Shown: positions 50,831 to 59,093, counted from the stretch's first letter. The stretch is DNA of 64,000 bases from Conexibacter stalactiti (GCF_035967765.1 NZ_JAYWIT010000020.1); one strand, 5' to 3'. Notes: generated by a model not told the origin, from the letters alone. Program-made: numbers and translations.

Positions 50831-52407
50831 GCCGTCGCTCCTCGTCGTTGGGCCAGCTCCGCAACCGCCGCGCGCAGGTCGTCGTCGCCGACCTGACAGC
50901 CGGGGCGCGCGGCGCCGGGAGCGTCGAGCAGCACGAACGGCACCGGCGCGCCGCTGCGGCGCTTCTTGTCGCGCGCGGTCGCCAGCACGACGGCGTCGAC
51001 GTCGACGGCGCCGGGCGTCAGCTGGATCGGCAGGCCTTGGGCGGCGAGCAGCGCCGCGACCTCGTCACGCAGCGCCTCCTGCCCGGAGAGCCGCAGCGCG
51101 GCGAGCAGGCCGAGGCCGACCGCCTCGCCATGGCGGAACATCGCGTATCTGGTGACGGTCTCGATCGCGTGGCCGACGGTGTGGCCGAGGTTGAGCACCT
51201 GCCGCACGCCGCCGTCGCGCTCGTCGAGCGAGACGACCGCCAGCTTCGTGCGCGCGCACTCGAAGATCATGTCGGCGTCGGGCTCGTCGCCGCTGCGGAC
51301 GCGCTCCCACAGGTGACCGCCGGCGATCAGCGCCGTCTTGACGACCTCGGCATAGCCGGCCGCGGCCTCTTCCCGCGGCAGCGTCGCGAGCGTGTCGACG
51401 TCGACCACGACCGACGACGGCTGGTGGTAGGCGCCGACGTAGTTCTTCGCGCTCGGCAGGTCGACGCCGGTCTTGCCGCCGTAGGCCGAGTCGACCTGCG
51501 AGACGAGCGTCGTCGGGACCTGCACGATCGGCACGCCGCGCTGGTAGGTCGCCGCGACGAAGCCGGCGAGGTCGCCGACGACGCCGCCGCCGAGCGCGAC
51601 GAGATGGTCGCTCTGCGTCATCCCGCGCTCGCCGAGCGCGATCCAGACCGACTCCGCCGTCTGCAGCGTCTTGTGCGTCTCCCCTGCCGGGATCGTGATC
51701 GTCTCGAGGGAGTCGCCGAGGCGCTGCGCGTAGCGCGGTCCGACCTGGTCGTCGGTCACGAGATAGCCGTTGCCGGGCACCGGCGAGAGCGCCGCGCCGA
51801 GCAGGTCGCGGCCGACGAAGACGGGATAGTCGCCGGAGGTGCTCGTCGCCCACAGCAGCCGCGTGCCGTGCGGCGCGTCGTGCAGCGCGAGGATCGACGG
51901 CAGCGCGTCGTCGATCCGGTCCCTGCGGTCGGCCGGGATGACGACGTCGGCCGCGGCCATGTACATCGGCCGGCGGCGGATGTAGAGGTCGCGGAACTCC
52001 TGCGGGTCGCGCGCGAGCGGCCGGCCGCGGCCGGCGGCCCGCTCCCACGCGGTGTTGACGTCGACGTCGAGCAGGACGGTCGTGTGGCGTCTCAGCGCCG
52101 CGCGGATCCGCGCCGAGTGCAGCGCGCCGCCGCCGAGCGAGTAGATCCCGCCCTGCGTCTGCTCCAGCGCCTCGCCGACCAGTCTCTCCTCCAGCGCACG
52201 GAAGCCGCTCTCGCCCAGTTCGCCGAAACAGCGGTCGATCGGCATGCCGGCGTGCTCGGCGATCGCGGCGTCGGCATCGTGGACGGGGACGCCGAAGCGC
52301 TTGGCGAGGCGGCGGGCGGCGGTCGTCTTGCCGGCGCCCATGAAGCCGACGAAGACGAGCGCGCGGTCAGCCGGGAGGACCGGCTCCTGTCCCTTCAGCG
52401 GCGCCAT
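50827..52407 (-). CDS. aroKB: Bifunctional shikimate kinase / 3-dehydroquinate synthase (AroK-AroB fusion)
   Basis: A 526-residue fusion. Residues about 15-175 are shikimate kinase: VFVGFMGAGKTTAARRLAK (Walker A), DADAAIAEHAG, YSLGGGALH, RPLARD. Residues about 185-526 are dehydroquinate synthase: ETHKTLQTAESVW, HLVALGGGVVGDLAGFVAATYQRGV, VPTTLVSQVDSAYGGKTGVDLP and the zinc ligands in LNLGHTVGHAIE and HGEAVGLG. Steps 2 and 5 of the shikimate pathway are thus in one chain. The start overlaps the aroC end by 13 bases; the end overlaps aroQ by four. Confidence 0.96.
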   Translation of the reverse strand: MAPLKGQEPVLPADRALVFVGFMGAGKTTAARRLAKRFGVPVHDADAAIAEHAGMPIDRCFGELGESGFRALEERLVGEALEQTQGGIYSLGGGALHSARIRAALRRHTTVLLDVDVNTAWERAAGRGRPLARDPQEFRDLYIRRRPMYMAAADVVIPADRRDRIDDALPSILALHDAPHGTRLLWATSTSGDYPVFVGRDLLGAALSPVPGNGYLVTDDQVGPRYAQRLGDSLETITIPAGETHKTLQTAESVWIALGERGMTQSDHLVALGGGVVGDLAGFVAATYQRGVPIVQVPTTLVSQVDSAYGGKTGVDLPSAKNYVGAYHQPSSVVVDVDTLATLPREEAAAGYAEVVKTALIAGGHLWERVRSGDEPDADMIFECARTKLAVVSLDERDGGVRQVLNLGHTVGHAIETVTRYAMFRHGEAVGLGLLAALRLSGQEALRDEVAALLAAQGLPIQLTPGAVDVDAVVLATARDKKRRSGAPVPFVLLDAPGAARPGCQVGDDDLRAAVAELAQRRGATA

Positions 52408-53561
52408 CCGATCCGCTCCTCGTAGGCGCGGACGGCTTCGCGCACGTCATCGATGTGGTCGCCGCCGAACTTGCTGCGGTAGGCGTCGGCGAGCACGTGC
52501 GCCAGCATCGCCTCGCCGACGACGCCGGCCGCCGGGACGGTGCACGAGTCGGTCCGCTCGCGCAGCGCCTGCGCCGGCTCCTTCGTGTCGATGTCGACCG
52601 AGCGCAGCGGCTTGGTCAGCGTCGGGATCGGCTTCATCGCGACCTTCACGACGACCGGCTCACCGGTCGTCATGCCGCCTTCGAGACCGCCGGCGTGGTT
52701 GGTCTCGCGGTAGTAGCCGCGCGCGTCGTCGTAGAAGATCTCGTCGTGGGCCTGCGAGCCGGGGACGCCGGCGACGCCGAAGCCGTCGCCGATGCCGACG
52801 CCCTTCATCGCCTGGATCGACATCATCGCCATCGCGATGCGGCCGTCGAGCCGCTCCTCCCACGAGATGTGCGAGCCGAGGCCCGGCACGACGCCGAAGG
52901 CGATCACCTCGAAGGTGCCGCCGAGCGACTCGTTGTTCTTGCGCAGCACGGTGATCTCTCTGACCATCGCTCTGCTCGCCTCGTCGTCGAGGCAGCGGAC
53001 GGGGCTGTCGTCGACGCCTTCGAAGTCCGCGACGGTGAGCGCGGCGTCGCGGGTGGGTGCTCTCACCGACGTGATCTGCGTGACGTGCGAGCGGATCTCG
53101 ACGCCGACCGCCTTCAGGAACGCCTTCGCGAGCGCGCCGCCCGCCACGCGGGCGGCCGTCTCGCGGGCGCTGGCACGCTCGAGGATGTTGCGGACGTCGC
53201 CGGTGCGGTACTTCCACGTGCCGACGAGGTCGGCGTGGCCGGGGCGCGGGAGATGGACCTCGGGGATCTCTCTCTCGACCGGCCACGGGTTCATCCGCTC
53301 TTCCCAGTTGGCGAAGTCTCTGTTGGGGATCTGGAGCGCGACCGGGCCGCCCATCGTGCGGCCGTGGCGGACGCCGGCGGTGACGTCCGCGCGGTCTCTC
53401 TCGATCTTCATGCGGCCGCCGCGCCCGAAGCCGAGCTGACGCCGGGCCATGTCGCGGTTGATCGCCTCCTGCTCCAGCTCGAGGCCGGCGGGAAGCCCTT
53501 CGACGATGCAGGTGAGGCCGGGGCCGTGCGACTCGCCGGCGGTGATGAGACGGAGCGCCAT
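52395..53561 (-). CDS. aroC: Chorismate synthase
   Basis: A 388-residue FMN-dependent enzyme making chorismate from EPSP, last shared step to aromatic amino acids. It opens LRLITAGESHGPGLTCIVEGLP, then RRQLGFGRGGRMKIERDRA, ASARETAARVAGGA and the C-terminal THAGGLEGGMTTGEP-like NHAGGLEGGMTTG. ATG 53561 begins at the family start; a TAACCT box is ten bases upstream. It heads the aroC-aroKB-aroQ-pepQ operon. Confidence 0.97.
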   Translation of the reverse strand: MALRLITAGESHGPGLTCIVEGLPAGLELEQEAINRDMARRQLGFGRGGRMKIERDRADVTAGVRHGRTMGGPVALQIPNRDFANWEERMNPWPVEREIPEVHLPRPGHADLVGTWKYRTGDVRNILERASARETAARVAGGALAKAFLKAVGVEIRSHVTQITSVRAPTRDAALTVADFEGVDDSPVRCLDDEASRAMVREITVLRKNNESLGGTFEVIAFGVVPGLGSHISWEERLDGRIAMAMMSIQAMKGVGIGDGFGVAGVPGSQAHDEIFYDDARGYYRETNHAGGLEGGMTTGEPVVVKVAMKPIPTLTKPLRSVDIDTKEPAQALRERTDSCTVPAAGVVGEAMLAHVLADAYRSKFGGDHIDDVREAVRAYEERIGWRR

Positions 53562-53616
53562 AGGTGGTGGAAGGTTAGTTGGCGCGGCGATCAGATGGCT
53601 CGCCCGCGCCCGGCGA

Positions 53617-55014
53617 TCAGATCCCCTTGCCGGGGTTGAAGAGGCCGTGCGGGTCGAGCGCGCGCTTGATCGCGTGGTGCAGCGCATGCGCGTCTCCCAG
53701 CTCGGCGGCGAGGAAGTCGCGCTTGAGCAGGCCGACGCCGTGCTCGCCGGTGACGGTGCCGCCGAGGCTCAGCGCCAGTCTGACGAGCGCCACGAACGCC
53801 TCGTTCGCGCGCGCCACGGCGTCGGGATCGTGGTGGTCGAAGACGATCGTCGGGTGCATGTTGCCGTCGCCGGCATGGCCGAAGGTTCCGATCAGCACGC
53901 CGTGCTGCTGCGCGATCGTCTCGATCCCGTCGAGCAGCGCGGGGATCTGGCCGAGCGGCACGCCGACGTCGTCGAGCAGCGTCGCGCCCTGGCGCTCGAG
54001 CGCCGGGTAGGCGAGCCGCCGGGCGGCCATCAGCATCCGCCCCTCGGCCTCCTCGTCGGTCGTGATCGCGAGCGTCGCGCCGGCCTCCTCGCACCACGCC
54101 GCCATCCGGTCGACCTCTCTCAGCGCGGCGCTGCCGCCGAGGTCGCTGCGCGCGAACAGCAGCGCGGCGACGGTCTCGTCCAGCTCCTGCGGCGCCATCG
54201 CCTCGACCGCTTGGATCGTCGTGCGATCCATCAGCTCCAGCACCGACGGCGTGCTGTTGCGGACGATCTTCTGGATCGCGGCGCCGGCGCTGCCGAGCGT
54301 CGGGAAGGAGGCCGCGAGCGTCGCGGAGGAGCGCGGCGGCGGGATCAGCCGCATCGTCGCCTCGGTGACGATCCCGAGCGTCCCCTCCGAGCCGCAGATC
54401 AGCGACGTCAGGTCGTAGCCGGCAACGCCCTTGCGGGCGCGGCGGCCGATCCGCACCGCGCTGCCGTCGGCGAGCACCAGCTCGAGGCCGAGCAGCGCGT
54501 CGCGCGTGACGCCGTACTTGACGCAGCAGAGGCCGCCGGCGTTGGTGGCGATGTTGCCGCCGATCGTCGAGAACTCCCAGCTGGCGGGGTCGGGCGCGTA
54601 GAACAGCCCTTCGCGCTCGGCCGCCTCGCGCAGCTGCGCATTGACGAGCCCCGGCTGGACGGTCGCGAGCAGCGAGGCGCCGTCGACCTCTGTGACGTCC
54701 GTCATCAGCTCGGTCGAGACGATCAGGCAGCGGTCGATGGCATTCGCCCCGCCCGAGAGGCCGGAGCCGGCGCCGCGCGGGACGACGGGGATGTTGTGCG
54801 CGGCCGCGGTGCGGACGGCGTGCTGGACCTGCGCGGTCGTGCGCGGGCGGACGACCGCGGCCGGCATGCCGGCCGGGACGAGCGCCGGCGCCGCCTGGTC
54901 GCGCTGATAGGAGGCGAGCACCTCCGGGTCGGTGACGAGATCCCCGGCGCCGGAGCCGGCGGAACCGCCGGTCGCGAGGTCGTCGAGCAGGCGGGCGGTG
55001 GCGGCGGCGGTCAT
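53617..55014 (-). CDS. FAD-linked oxidase, GlcD/D-lactate dehydrogenase type
   Basis: A 465-residue FAD-binding-4 enzyme. The flavin domain has VVPRGAGSGLSGGANAID and ATNAGGLCCVKYGVTRDALLGLELVLADG, then YDLTSLICGSEGTLGIVTEAT; the C-terminal domain has FGHAGDGNMHPTIVFDHHD and TGEHGVGLLKRDFL. This fits D-2-hydroxyacid dehydrogenases such as GlcD or D-lactate dehydrogenase. No GlcE/GlcF partner is present. ATG 55014 overlaps the upstream GntR gene by four bases, so the enzyme and regulator are co-transcribed. Confidence 0.92.
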   Translation of the reverse strand: MTAAATARLLDDLATGGSAGSGAGDLVTDPEVLASYQRDQAAPALVPAGMPAAVVRPRTTAQVQHAVRTAAAHNIPVVPRGAGSGLSGGANAIDRCLIVSTELMTDVTEVDGASLLATVQPGLVNAQLREAAEREGLFYAPDPASWEFSTIGGNIATNAGGLCCVKYGVTRDALLGLELVLADGSAVRIGRRARKGVAGYDLTSLICGSEGTLGIVTEATMRLIPPPRSSATLAASFPTLGSAGAAIQKIVRNSTPSVLELMDRTTIQAVEAMAPQELDETVAALLFARSDLGGSAALREVDRMAAWCEEAGATLAITTDEEAEGRMLMAARRLAYPALERQGATLLDDVGVPLGQIPALLDGIETIAQQHGVLIGTFGHAGDGNMHPTIVFDHHDPDAVARANEAFVALVRLALSLGGTVTGEHGVGLLKRDFLAAELGDAHALHHAIKRALDPHGLFNPGKGI

Positions 55015-55772
55015 GCATTCCCTCGGTAGAAGCCCATCACGTGGTCGCGCAGCAGCAGCTCGGCGTCGCGCGCGTCGCCGGCCTCGACGGCCGCGAGGAT
55101 CGCCTCGTGCTGGCGCGTGAGCCTGGCGATCGCCCGTCTCGGCGCGGGCAGCGCGGCAAGCGCATCGCGCAGGTGCGCGGAGACGGAGTCGCGCACGGCC
55201 AGCATCACGAGCTGCAACGCCTCGTTGCCGGAGGCGGCGACGAGCGCGACGTGAAAGCGCACGTCGGCCGCTTCGAAGGCGGCGACGTCGTCGCCGACGA
55301 TGCGCATCTCCGCGAGGGCGGCGCGGGCGTCGGCGAGGTGGTCGGCGGCGTCGTCGGTGGTCGGCGGGACGGCCGGTGACGCGGCGGAGCGCGGGCGGGC
55401 GACCGCGCGCGTCGCGGCCGCCGCGACGGCGGCCGCTTCGAGCGCGCAGCGCAGCTCGACGAGGTCGGCGAGCGGGACGCGGCCGAGCCGCAGCAGGTGG
55501 ACGAGGCTGTCGCGCAGCGGGCCGGTCGACAGGTCGCGCGCCGGCGGGACGCGCAGCGGCGCGGTCGGCCCGGCGGCGACGGCGAGCCCCTGCGCCTGCA
55601 GCGCGCGCAGCGCCTCGCGCACGGTCGTGCGGCTGACGCCGAACTGCGCGCACAGCTCGCGTTCGGCCGGCAGCTCGTCGCCGGGCGCGAGCGCGCCGTC
55701 GAGGATCGCCTCGCGCAGTTGGTGGGCGACCTGCTCGTAGGCGGGGCTGCGAACGACTTCTGAGAACGCCAT
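55011..55772 (-). CDS. GntR-family regulator (FadR/LldR-like FCD)
   Basis: A 253-residue regulator: winged helix YEQVAHQLREAILDGALAPGDELPAERELCAQFGVSRTTVREALRAL, then an FCD domain (FEAADVRFHVALVAASGNEAL, RQHEAILAAVEAGDA) with an Ala/Pro-rich insertion at about 120-145. It probably represses itself and the oxidase gene until a hydroxy acid binds. ATG 55772 follows a TAGTCT box by ten bases, and a FadR-type operator lies just beyond it. Confidence 0.9.
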   Translation of the reverse strand: MAFSEVVRSPAYEQVAHQLREAILDGALAPGDELPAERELCAQFGVSRTTVREALRALQAQGLAVAAGPTAPLRVPPARDLSTGPLRDSLVHLLRLGRVPLADLVELRCALEAAAVAAAATRAVARPRSAASPAVPPTTDDAADHLADARAALAEMRIVGDDVAAFEAADVRFHVALVAASGNEALQLVMLAVRDSVSAHLRDALAALPAPRRAIARLTRQHEAILAAVEAGDARDAELLLRDHVMGFYRGNA

Positions 55773-55788
55773 CGTGGCGCGCAGACTA

Positions 55789-55817
55789 CCTGCTTGCCTG
55801 TTGGTCTGACAAGCAGG
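55789..55817. promoter_or_regulatory. GntR/FadR-type operator upstream of the GntR-oxidase operon
   Basis: TTGGTCTGACAAG (55801-55813) is one base off the FadR/PdhR/LldR-type half-palindrome TTGGTNNNACCAA. It lies within a wider inverted repeat, CCTGCTTG (55789-55796) and CAAGCAGG (55810-55817). The position, 17-45 bases upstream of the start codon, overlaps the promoter and suits autoregulation. Confidence 0.6.
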
Positions 55818-55855
55818 CCGAGGCCCGCGATGGCCGTCGACCGCCGCGTGGCACG

Positions 55856-56443
55856 TCAGCCGAGGTACGCGGCGAGCATGTCGGCGCCCGCGAACCAGGC
55901 GATGACGGCGCCGAGCGCGAGGAACGGGCCGAACGGGAGCGTCGCGGTGCGCAGCGCCTCGCGCGCCGGGCGGGCGCTCGGGCGGGTGGCGCGCATGCCG
56001 GCGCGGATCGCGACTGCGACGCCGGCGAGCGCTCCCGCGAGGAGCGCGACCAGCAGCGCGACGACGACCGCCGGGCCGAGCAGGAGGCCGAGCACGGCGG
56101 CGAGCTTGACGTCCCCCATCCCCATGCCGCCCGGTCGTGCCAGCGCGGCGGCGAGCAGGAAGCCGCTTGCCGCCGCGCCCCACAGCAGTTGCGCCGGAAC
56201 CCGCGCCGGGTCGGTCGCGAGGCCGATCGCGAGCGCGGCGATCGCGCCGGCGGCCGTCAGCCGGTTGGGGATCAGACGGCGGTCGAGGTCGATCCAAGTC
56301 GCCGGCACCACGACCGCGACGAGCGTCACGCCCAGCAGCGCGGCGCGCAGGTCCGCGGCCGTGACCGTCACGACGAGCGCCAGCAGCGCCGCGGCGACGA
56401 CGGCGAGCACAAGGGTCAGGTCAACGGCGCGGCGATCTGCCAT
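55856..56443 (-). CDS. Prepilin peptidase, A24 family (peptidase-only form)
   Basis: A 195-residue membrane protein with about six helices. The two catalytic aspartates lie in TWIDLDRRLIPNRLT and PGGMGMGDVKLAAVLG (GxGD). The N-terminal methyltransferase domain of PilD is missing, as in archaeal-like and Tad-type peptidases. It would cleave leader peptides of type IV pilin-like proteins, but no pilus genes are in this window. Confidence 0.88.
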   Translation of the reverse strand: MADRRAVDLTLVLAVVAAALLALVVTVTAADLRAALLGVTLVAVVVPATWIDLDRRLIPNRLTAAGAIAALAIGLATDPARVPAQLLWGAAASGFLLAAALARPGGMGMGDVKLAAVLGLLLGPAVVVALLVALLAGALAGVAVAIRAGMRATRPSARPAREALRTATLPFGPFLALGAVIAWFAGADMLAAYLG

Positions 56444-56530
56444 CCGCCGGTGGATCGGCGGATGGCGTCAGCGCGTTGAGCGCGGGAGGGCGTCCGCGGA
56501 CGGACGTCAGGCTGGGCGCGGCGGCGGTGC

Positions 56531-56590
56531 GGCGCGAGCGTCAGGGCACGGCGGGGATGCGGCGCGGGCGTCAGGGCACGGCGGGGATGC
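56531..56590. repeat. 30-bp tandem duplication
   Basis: Two adjacent 30-base units (56531-56560 and 56561-56590) differ at one base (GGCGCGAGCG versus GGCGCGGGCG, then identical). It lies in the 192-base spacer 56444-56635 between the peptidase and the zinc-knuckle gene, which has no other feature I can support. Confidence 0.75.
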
Positions 56591-56635
56591 GGCGGCTGCG
56601 GCGCGTCGGCGAAGACCGCGCAGCGGCGCGGCGCG

Positions 56636-56818
56636 TCAGCTCTCGCCGCGCAGCACGACGCCCGCCTCTTGGGCGTTGTGCTCGGGGATGTAGATGCCGC
56701 TGCCCTCGCACCACGGGCACGTGATCGGTCTCGGCTCGCCGCCGAGGCCGGAGATGACGCTGCCGGTCCCCCGGCAGGCGCGGCACTGGTTGTCTGGTGT
56801 CGGGTCGTCTGCAGCCAT
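56636..56818 (-). CDS. Zinc-knuckle miniprotein with two DnaJ-type CxxCxGxG motifs
   Basis: A 60-residue protein. CRACRGTGSV and CPWCEGSGIY form the paired CxxCxGxG arrangement of the DnaJ zinc finger, 17-18 residues apart, so one zinc could be bound. The rest is acidic and short (EHNAQEAGVVLRGES). Codon use and absence of overlap with a larger gene support it as real. Role unknown; such mini-fingers may act in RNA or chaperone contacts. A TAGCCT box lies 11 bases upstream of the ATG 56818. Confidence 0.75.
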   Translation of the reverse strand: MAADDPTPDNQCRACRGTGSVISGLGGEPRPITCPWCEGSGIYIPEHNAQEAGVVLRGES

Positions 56819-56857
56819 CGAAGCGGGCGAGGCTAGCGGCTTCGGCGCCGCGATGCC

Positions 56858-57496
56858 TCAACGTCGGACCGCGAGCGCGATGCCGTCGCCGACCGGCGTG
56901 ATCAGGCCGTCGAGCTGGGGATGGGCGAGGAAGTGGTCGTTGAACGCTCTCGCCGTCGCTATCCGATCGCCGCTCCAGCCGTCGATCGGGCGGCCCTCCG
57001 CGACCGCGCCCGACATCAGCACGTTGTCGACCGCGACCAGGCCGCCCGGGCGCATCAGCGGCACGATCAGCTCGAGGTGGTCGGCGTACTCGGCCTTCAG
57101 CCCGTCGAGGAAGGCGACGTCGAACGGGCCCTCCAGCTCGGTCAGCCCCTCGGCGGCATCCTGCAGGCGCAGGTCTATCCGCGCCGACAGCCGGGCCCGC
57201 GCGAAGTAGCTGAGCGCCTGTGTGTGGCGCTCGCGGTCGATCTCGAACGAGACCAGCTCGCCGTCGTCCGGGAGCGCCCGCGCCAGGTGCAGCGTCGAGA
57301 CCCCGATCGCGGTGCCGACCTCGACGATCCGCCTCGCCCCCACCGCGCGGGCCAGCACGTTCAACAGCACCGCGGCGTGCGCATCGAGGATCGGGACGCT
57401 GTCGCGCGCGCCCCGCTCGCGCATCTCGGCGAGCAGCGCGTCGGGCTCGGGACGGGTCTCGTCGAGATAGCTGCGGACGGCGTCGGTCACGATCAT
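56858..57496 (-). CDS. SAM-dependent O-methyltransferase, family 3
   Basis: A 212-residue Rossmann methyltransferase of the catechol/caffeoyl-CoA type: RIVEVGTAIGVSTLHLARALPDDGELVSFEID (motif I and following), FDVAFLDGLKAEYADHLELIVPLMRPGGLVAVDNVL with the metal-site Asp. It methylates a hydroxyl of an unknown substrate. ATG 57496 overlaps the CYTH gene stop by four bases. Confidence 0.9.
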   Translation of the reverse strand: MIVTDAVRSYLDETRPEPDALLAEMRERGARDSVPILDAHAAVLLNVLARAVGARRIVEVGTAIGVSTLHLARALPDDGELVSFEIDRERHTQALSYFARARLSARIDLRLQDAAEGLTELEGPFDVAFLDGLKAEYADHLELIVPLMRPGGLVAVDNVLMSGAVAEGRPIDGWSGDRIATARAFNDHFLAHPQLDGLITPVGDGIALAVRR

Positions 57497-58053
57497 GCTT
57501 GGGGTCCTCCGAGTGGCATCGTGCCACTCTCCATTCCCCTGATCAGGTCCGCGTAGCCCTCGGCGACGAGATCTTCACCCCTGATCGCGAGCGTCGCGCG
57601 CAGCTCGGCGACCCGCTCGTGCTCCAGCGTCAGGTCGGACGCCGCCGGCGCGACCGCCTCGAACTCGACGAACGCGCCGAGCCCCGCGACCGTGTCGAGG
57701 TGGATCCGCACGTCGCGCCAGATGAACAGGCGACGCTCCTTCTCGACCACCACGCGGGTCCCGAGCGCGGCGTCGAGCGCCGCGCGGCAGACGTCGGCGT
57801 CGTCGACGCCGACGAGCCGATAGCGGCTCAGCTTCGCGCCCTCGTCGTCGGGCCGCATGTACTGGATCAGCGTCGCGCCGCCTGGGCGCTCCTCGCGCAG
57901 CTTCAGCCGCCCGTGGGCGACGACGAAGTAGGTGTCGCGCTGCCACAGCGTCCCGTGGTCGACGGCGCCGTCGAGCGCCGCGCAGGCCGCCAGCGAGCGG
58001 GCCGGGTCGCGATCGCGGGCCTTCAGCTCGACGTTGCGGCGCGTTGGAAACAT
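57493..58053 (-). CDS. CYTH-domain protein (class IV adenylate cyclase/thiamine-triphosphatase-like)
   Basis: A 186-residue triphosphate-tunnel protein. It begins RRNVELKARDRD (ExEx-like entrance), with RLKLREERPGGATLIQYMRP, RRLFIWRDVRIHLDTVAGLGAFVEFEA and EDLVAEGYADLI. Family members hydrolyse inorganic or thiamine triphosphate, or make cAMP; this one resembles the CyaB group. ATG 58053 follows a TAGGGT box (complement of 58061-58066) by seven bases, so a leaderless start. It overlaps the methyltransferase gene. Confidence 0.85.
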   Translation of the reverse strand: MFPTRRNVELKARDRDPARSLAACAALDGAVDHGTLWQRDTYFVVAHGRLKLREERPGGATLIQYMRPDDEGAKLSRYRLVGVDDADVCRAALDAALGTRVVVEKERRLFIWRDVRIHLDTVAGLGAFVEFEAVAPAASDLTLEHERVAELRATLAIRGEDLVAEGYADLIRGMESGTMPLGGPQA

Positions 58054-58285
58054 CGAGCGCACCCTAACGGTCCGTCGATCGACAACCGACTCGCTAGTTG
58101 GCAGCACAGTGACCACTTGCGCTTGTAGGTGTGAAACCGGTCGGATAGGTTCGAGCAATTGGGAGACGGGTCACGTGGGAGCGGACCCGGATTGGTCGAT
58201 GTGCAGGAGAAACGCCATGGTCTGGCGCACGAAGTGATGCCCGTGAGCGGCGGTCGCCCGCTGCCCGCGAACGACCCCGGACGGG
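58054..58285. other. 232-base intergenic region upstream of the CYTH gene
   Basis: Between the CYTH start and the DUF4396 stop, both on the minus strand. The TAGGGT -10 box of the CYTH gene is at 58061-58066. A short plus-strand frame (58159-58350) has no family features and overlaps DUF4396; I do not call it. No terminator with a T tract, tRNA or known riboswitch is seen. Confidence 0.5.
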
Positions 58286-58744
58286 TCAGTGCTGATGGTG
58301 CTGGTGGACGAGCGCGTGGCCCCTGCCGCGCGCCAGCAGCCAGCGGTTGACCGGGAAGGCGACGGCGCCCGCGATCAGGAGCGCGCCGGCGAGCGAGCCC
58401 CAGAACAGCGGCTCGTCGAGCCCGGCGTCCATCGCGCCCGGGATCAGCACCATGATCGTGTTGTCGACGACCTCCATCACGGCGATCGAGAGCGTGTCGG
58501 AGGCGAGCGCGAGCGGGATCACGGCGCCGAGCGCCAGCCCCGAGCGCAGCAGCGGCACGCTCGTGAAGAGGTAGCCGAAGAAGAACGCCAGCGCGACCGA
58601 GATCGCGACCGTCGCGGCGCCGTGCAGGTCGAGCGCGTTGCCGATCACCATTCCGAGCACCTCGCCGACCGCGCAGCCGCTGAGGCAGTGGACGGTGGCG
58701 CTGAACGCCAGTCGGTTGAGGCCGCCGGACGGCGCGTGCTCCAT
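58286..58744 (-). CDS. DUF4396 membrane protein, copper-cassette associated
   Basis: A 152-residue protein with about four helices. It matches DUF4396 (ATVHCLSGCAVGEVLGMVIGNAL, DTLSIAVMEVVDN). Two Cys residues lie in the first helix. The C-terminus ends HALVHQHHQH, a plausible metal-binding tail. It lies one base after the csoR stop and is presumably induced by copper. Role in transport or sensing is inferred from context only. Confidence 0.85.
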   Translation of the reverse strand: MEHAPSGGLNRLAFSATVHCLSGCAVGEVLGMVIGNALDLHGAATVAISVALAFFFGYLFTSVPLLRSGLALGAVIPLALASDTLSIAVMEVVDNTIMVLIPGAMDAGLDEPLFWGSLAGALLIAGAVAFPVNRWLLARGRGHALVHQHHQH

Positions 58745-58745
58745 C

Positions 58746-59054
58746 TCAGCCCCGGCGCATGAGGCGCGCGACGGCGCTCATCAGCTCGTCGGTCTTCTCT
58801 GCCTTGGCGTCGCCCTCGGCGCCCATCACGCAGTGGTTGGCGTGCTCGTCGAGCAGGCCGAGCGCGACCTTGTCGAGCGCCGCCTGGATCGCCGAGATCT
58901 GCGTCAGCACGTCGATGCAGTAGCGCTCCTCGTCGACCATCGTCTGGACGCCGCGGACCTGGCCCTCGATCCGCCGCAGGCGCTTGGTGAGCTGGTCCTT
59001 CGTCGCGCTGTAGCCGCGGGTCGCGGTCGTTCTCGTCGTCTCTGCCGGCGCCAT
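58746..59054 (-). CDS. csoR: CsoR-family copper-sensing repressor
   Basis: A 102-residue helical repressor: RLRRIEGQVRGVQTMVDEERYCIDVLTQISAIQAALDKVALGLLDEHANHCV contains the Cu(I) ligands Cys (RYCID), His and Cys (HANHC). Binding of Cu(I) releases it from DNA. ATG 59054 is preceded by AGGAG nine bases upstream, and by a TACAAT -10 box. The operators at 59094-59108 and 59131-59147 lie between it and copZ. Confidence 0.95.
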   Translation of the reverse strand: MAPAETTRTTATRGYSATKDQLTKRLRRIEGQVRGVQTMVDEERYCIDVLTQISAIQAALDKVALGLLDEHANHCVMGAEGDAKAEKTDELMSAVARLMRRG

Positions 59055-59084
59055 CTTGGTGCTCCTGTGGTGGGGTCGCAGACG

Positions 59085-59090
59085 ATTGTA
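59085..59090 (-). promoter_or_regulatory. -10 box of the csoR promoter
   Basis: On the minus strand TACAAT lies about 30 bases ahead of the csoR ATG. The CsoR palindrome falls between it and the poorly conserved -35 region, so autoregulation is expected. Confidence 0.6.
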
Positions 59091-59093
59091 GCT

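Noticed and set aside
58159..58350. Short plus-strand gene of 63 codons
   Set aside because: Overlaps DUF4396 antisense, no motif and no ribosome site or promoter box.
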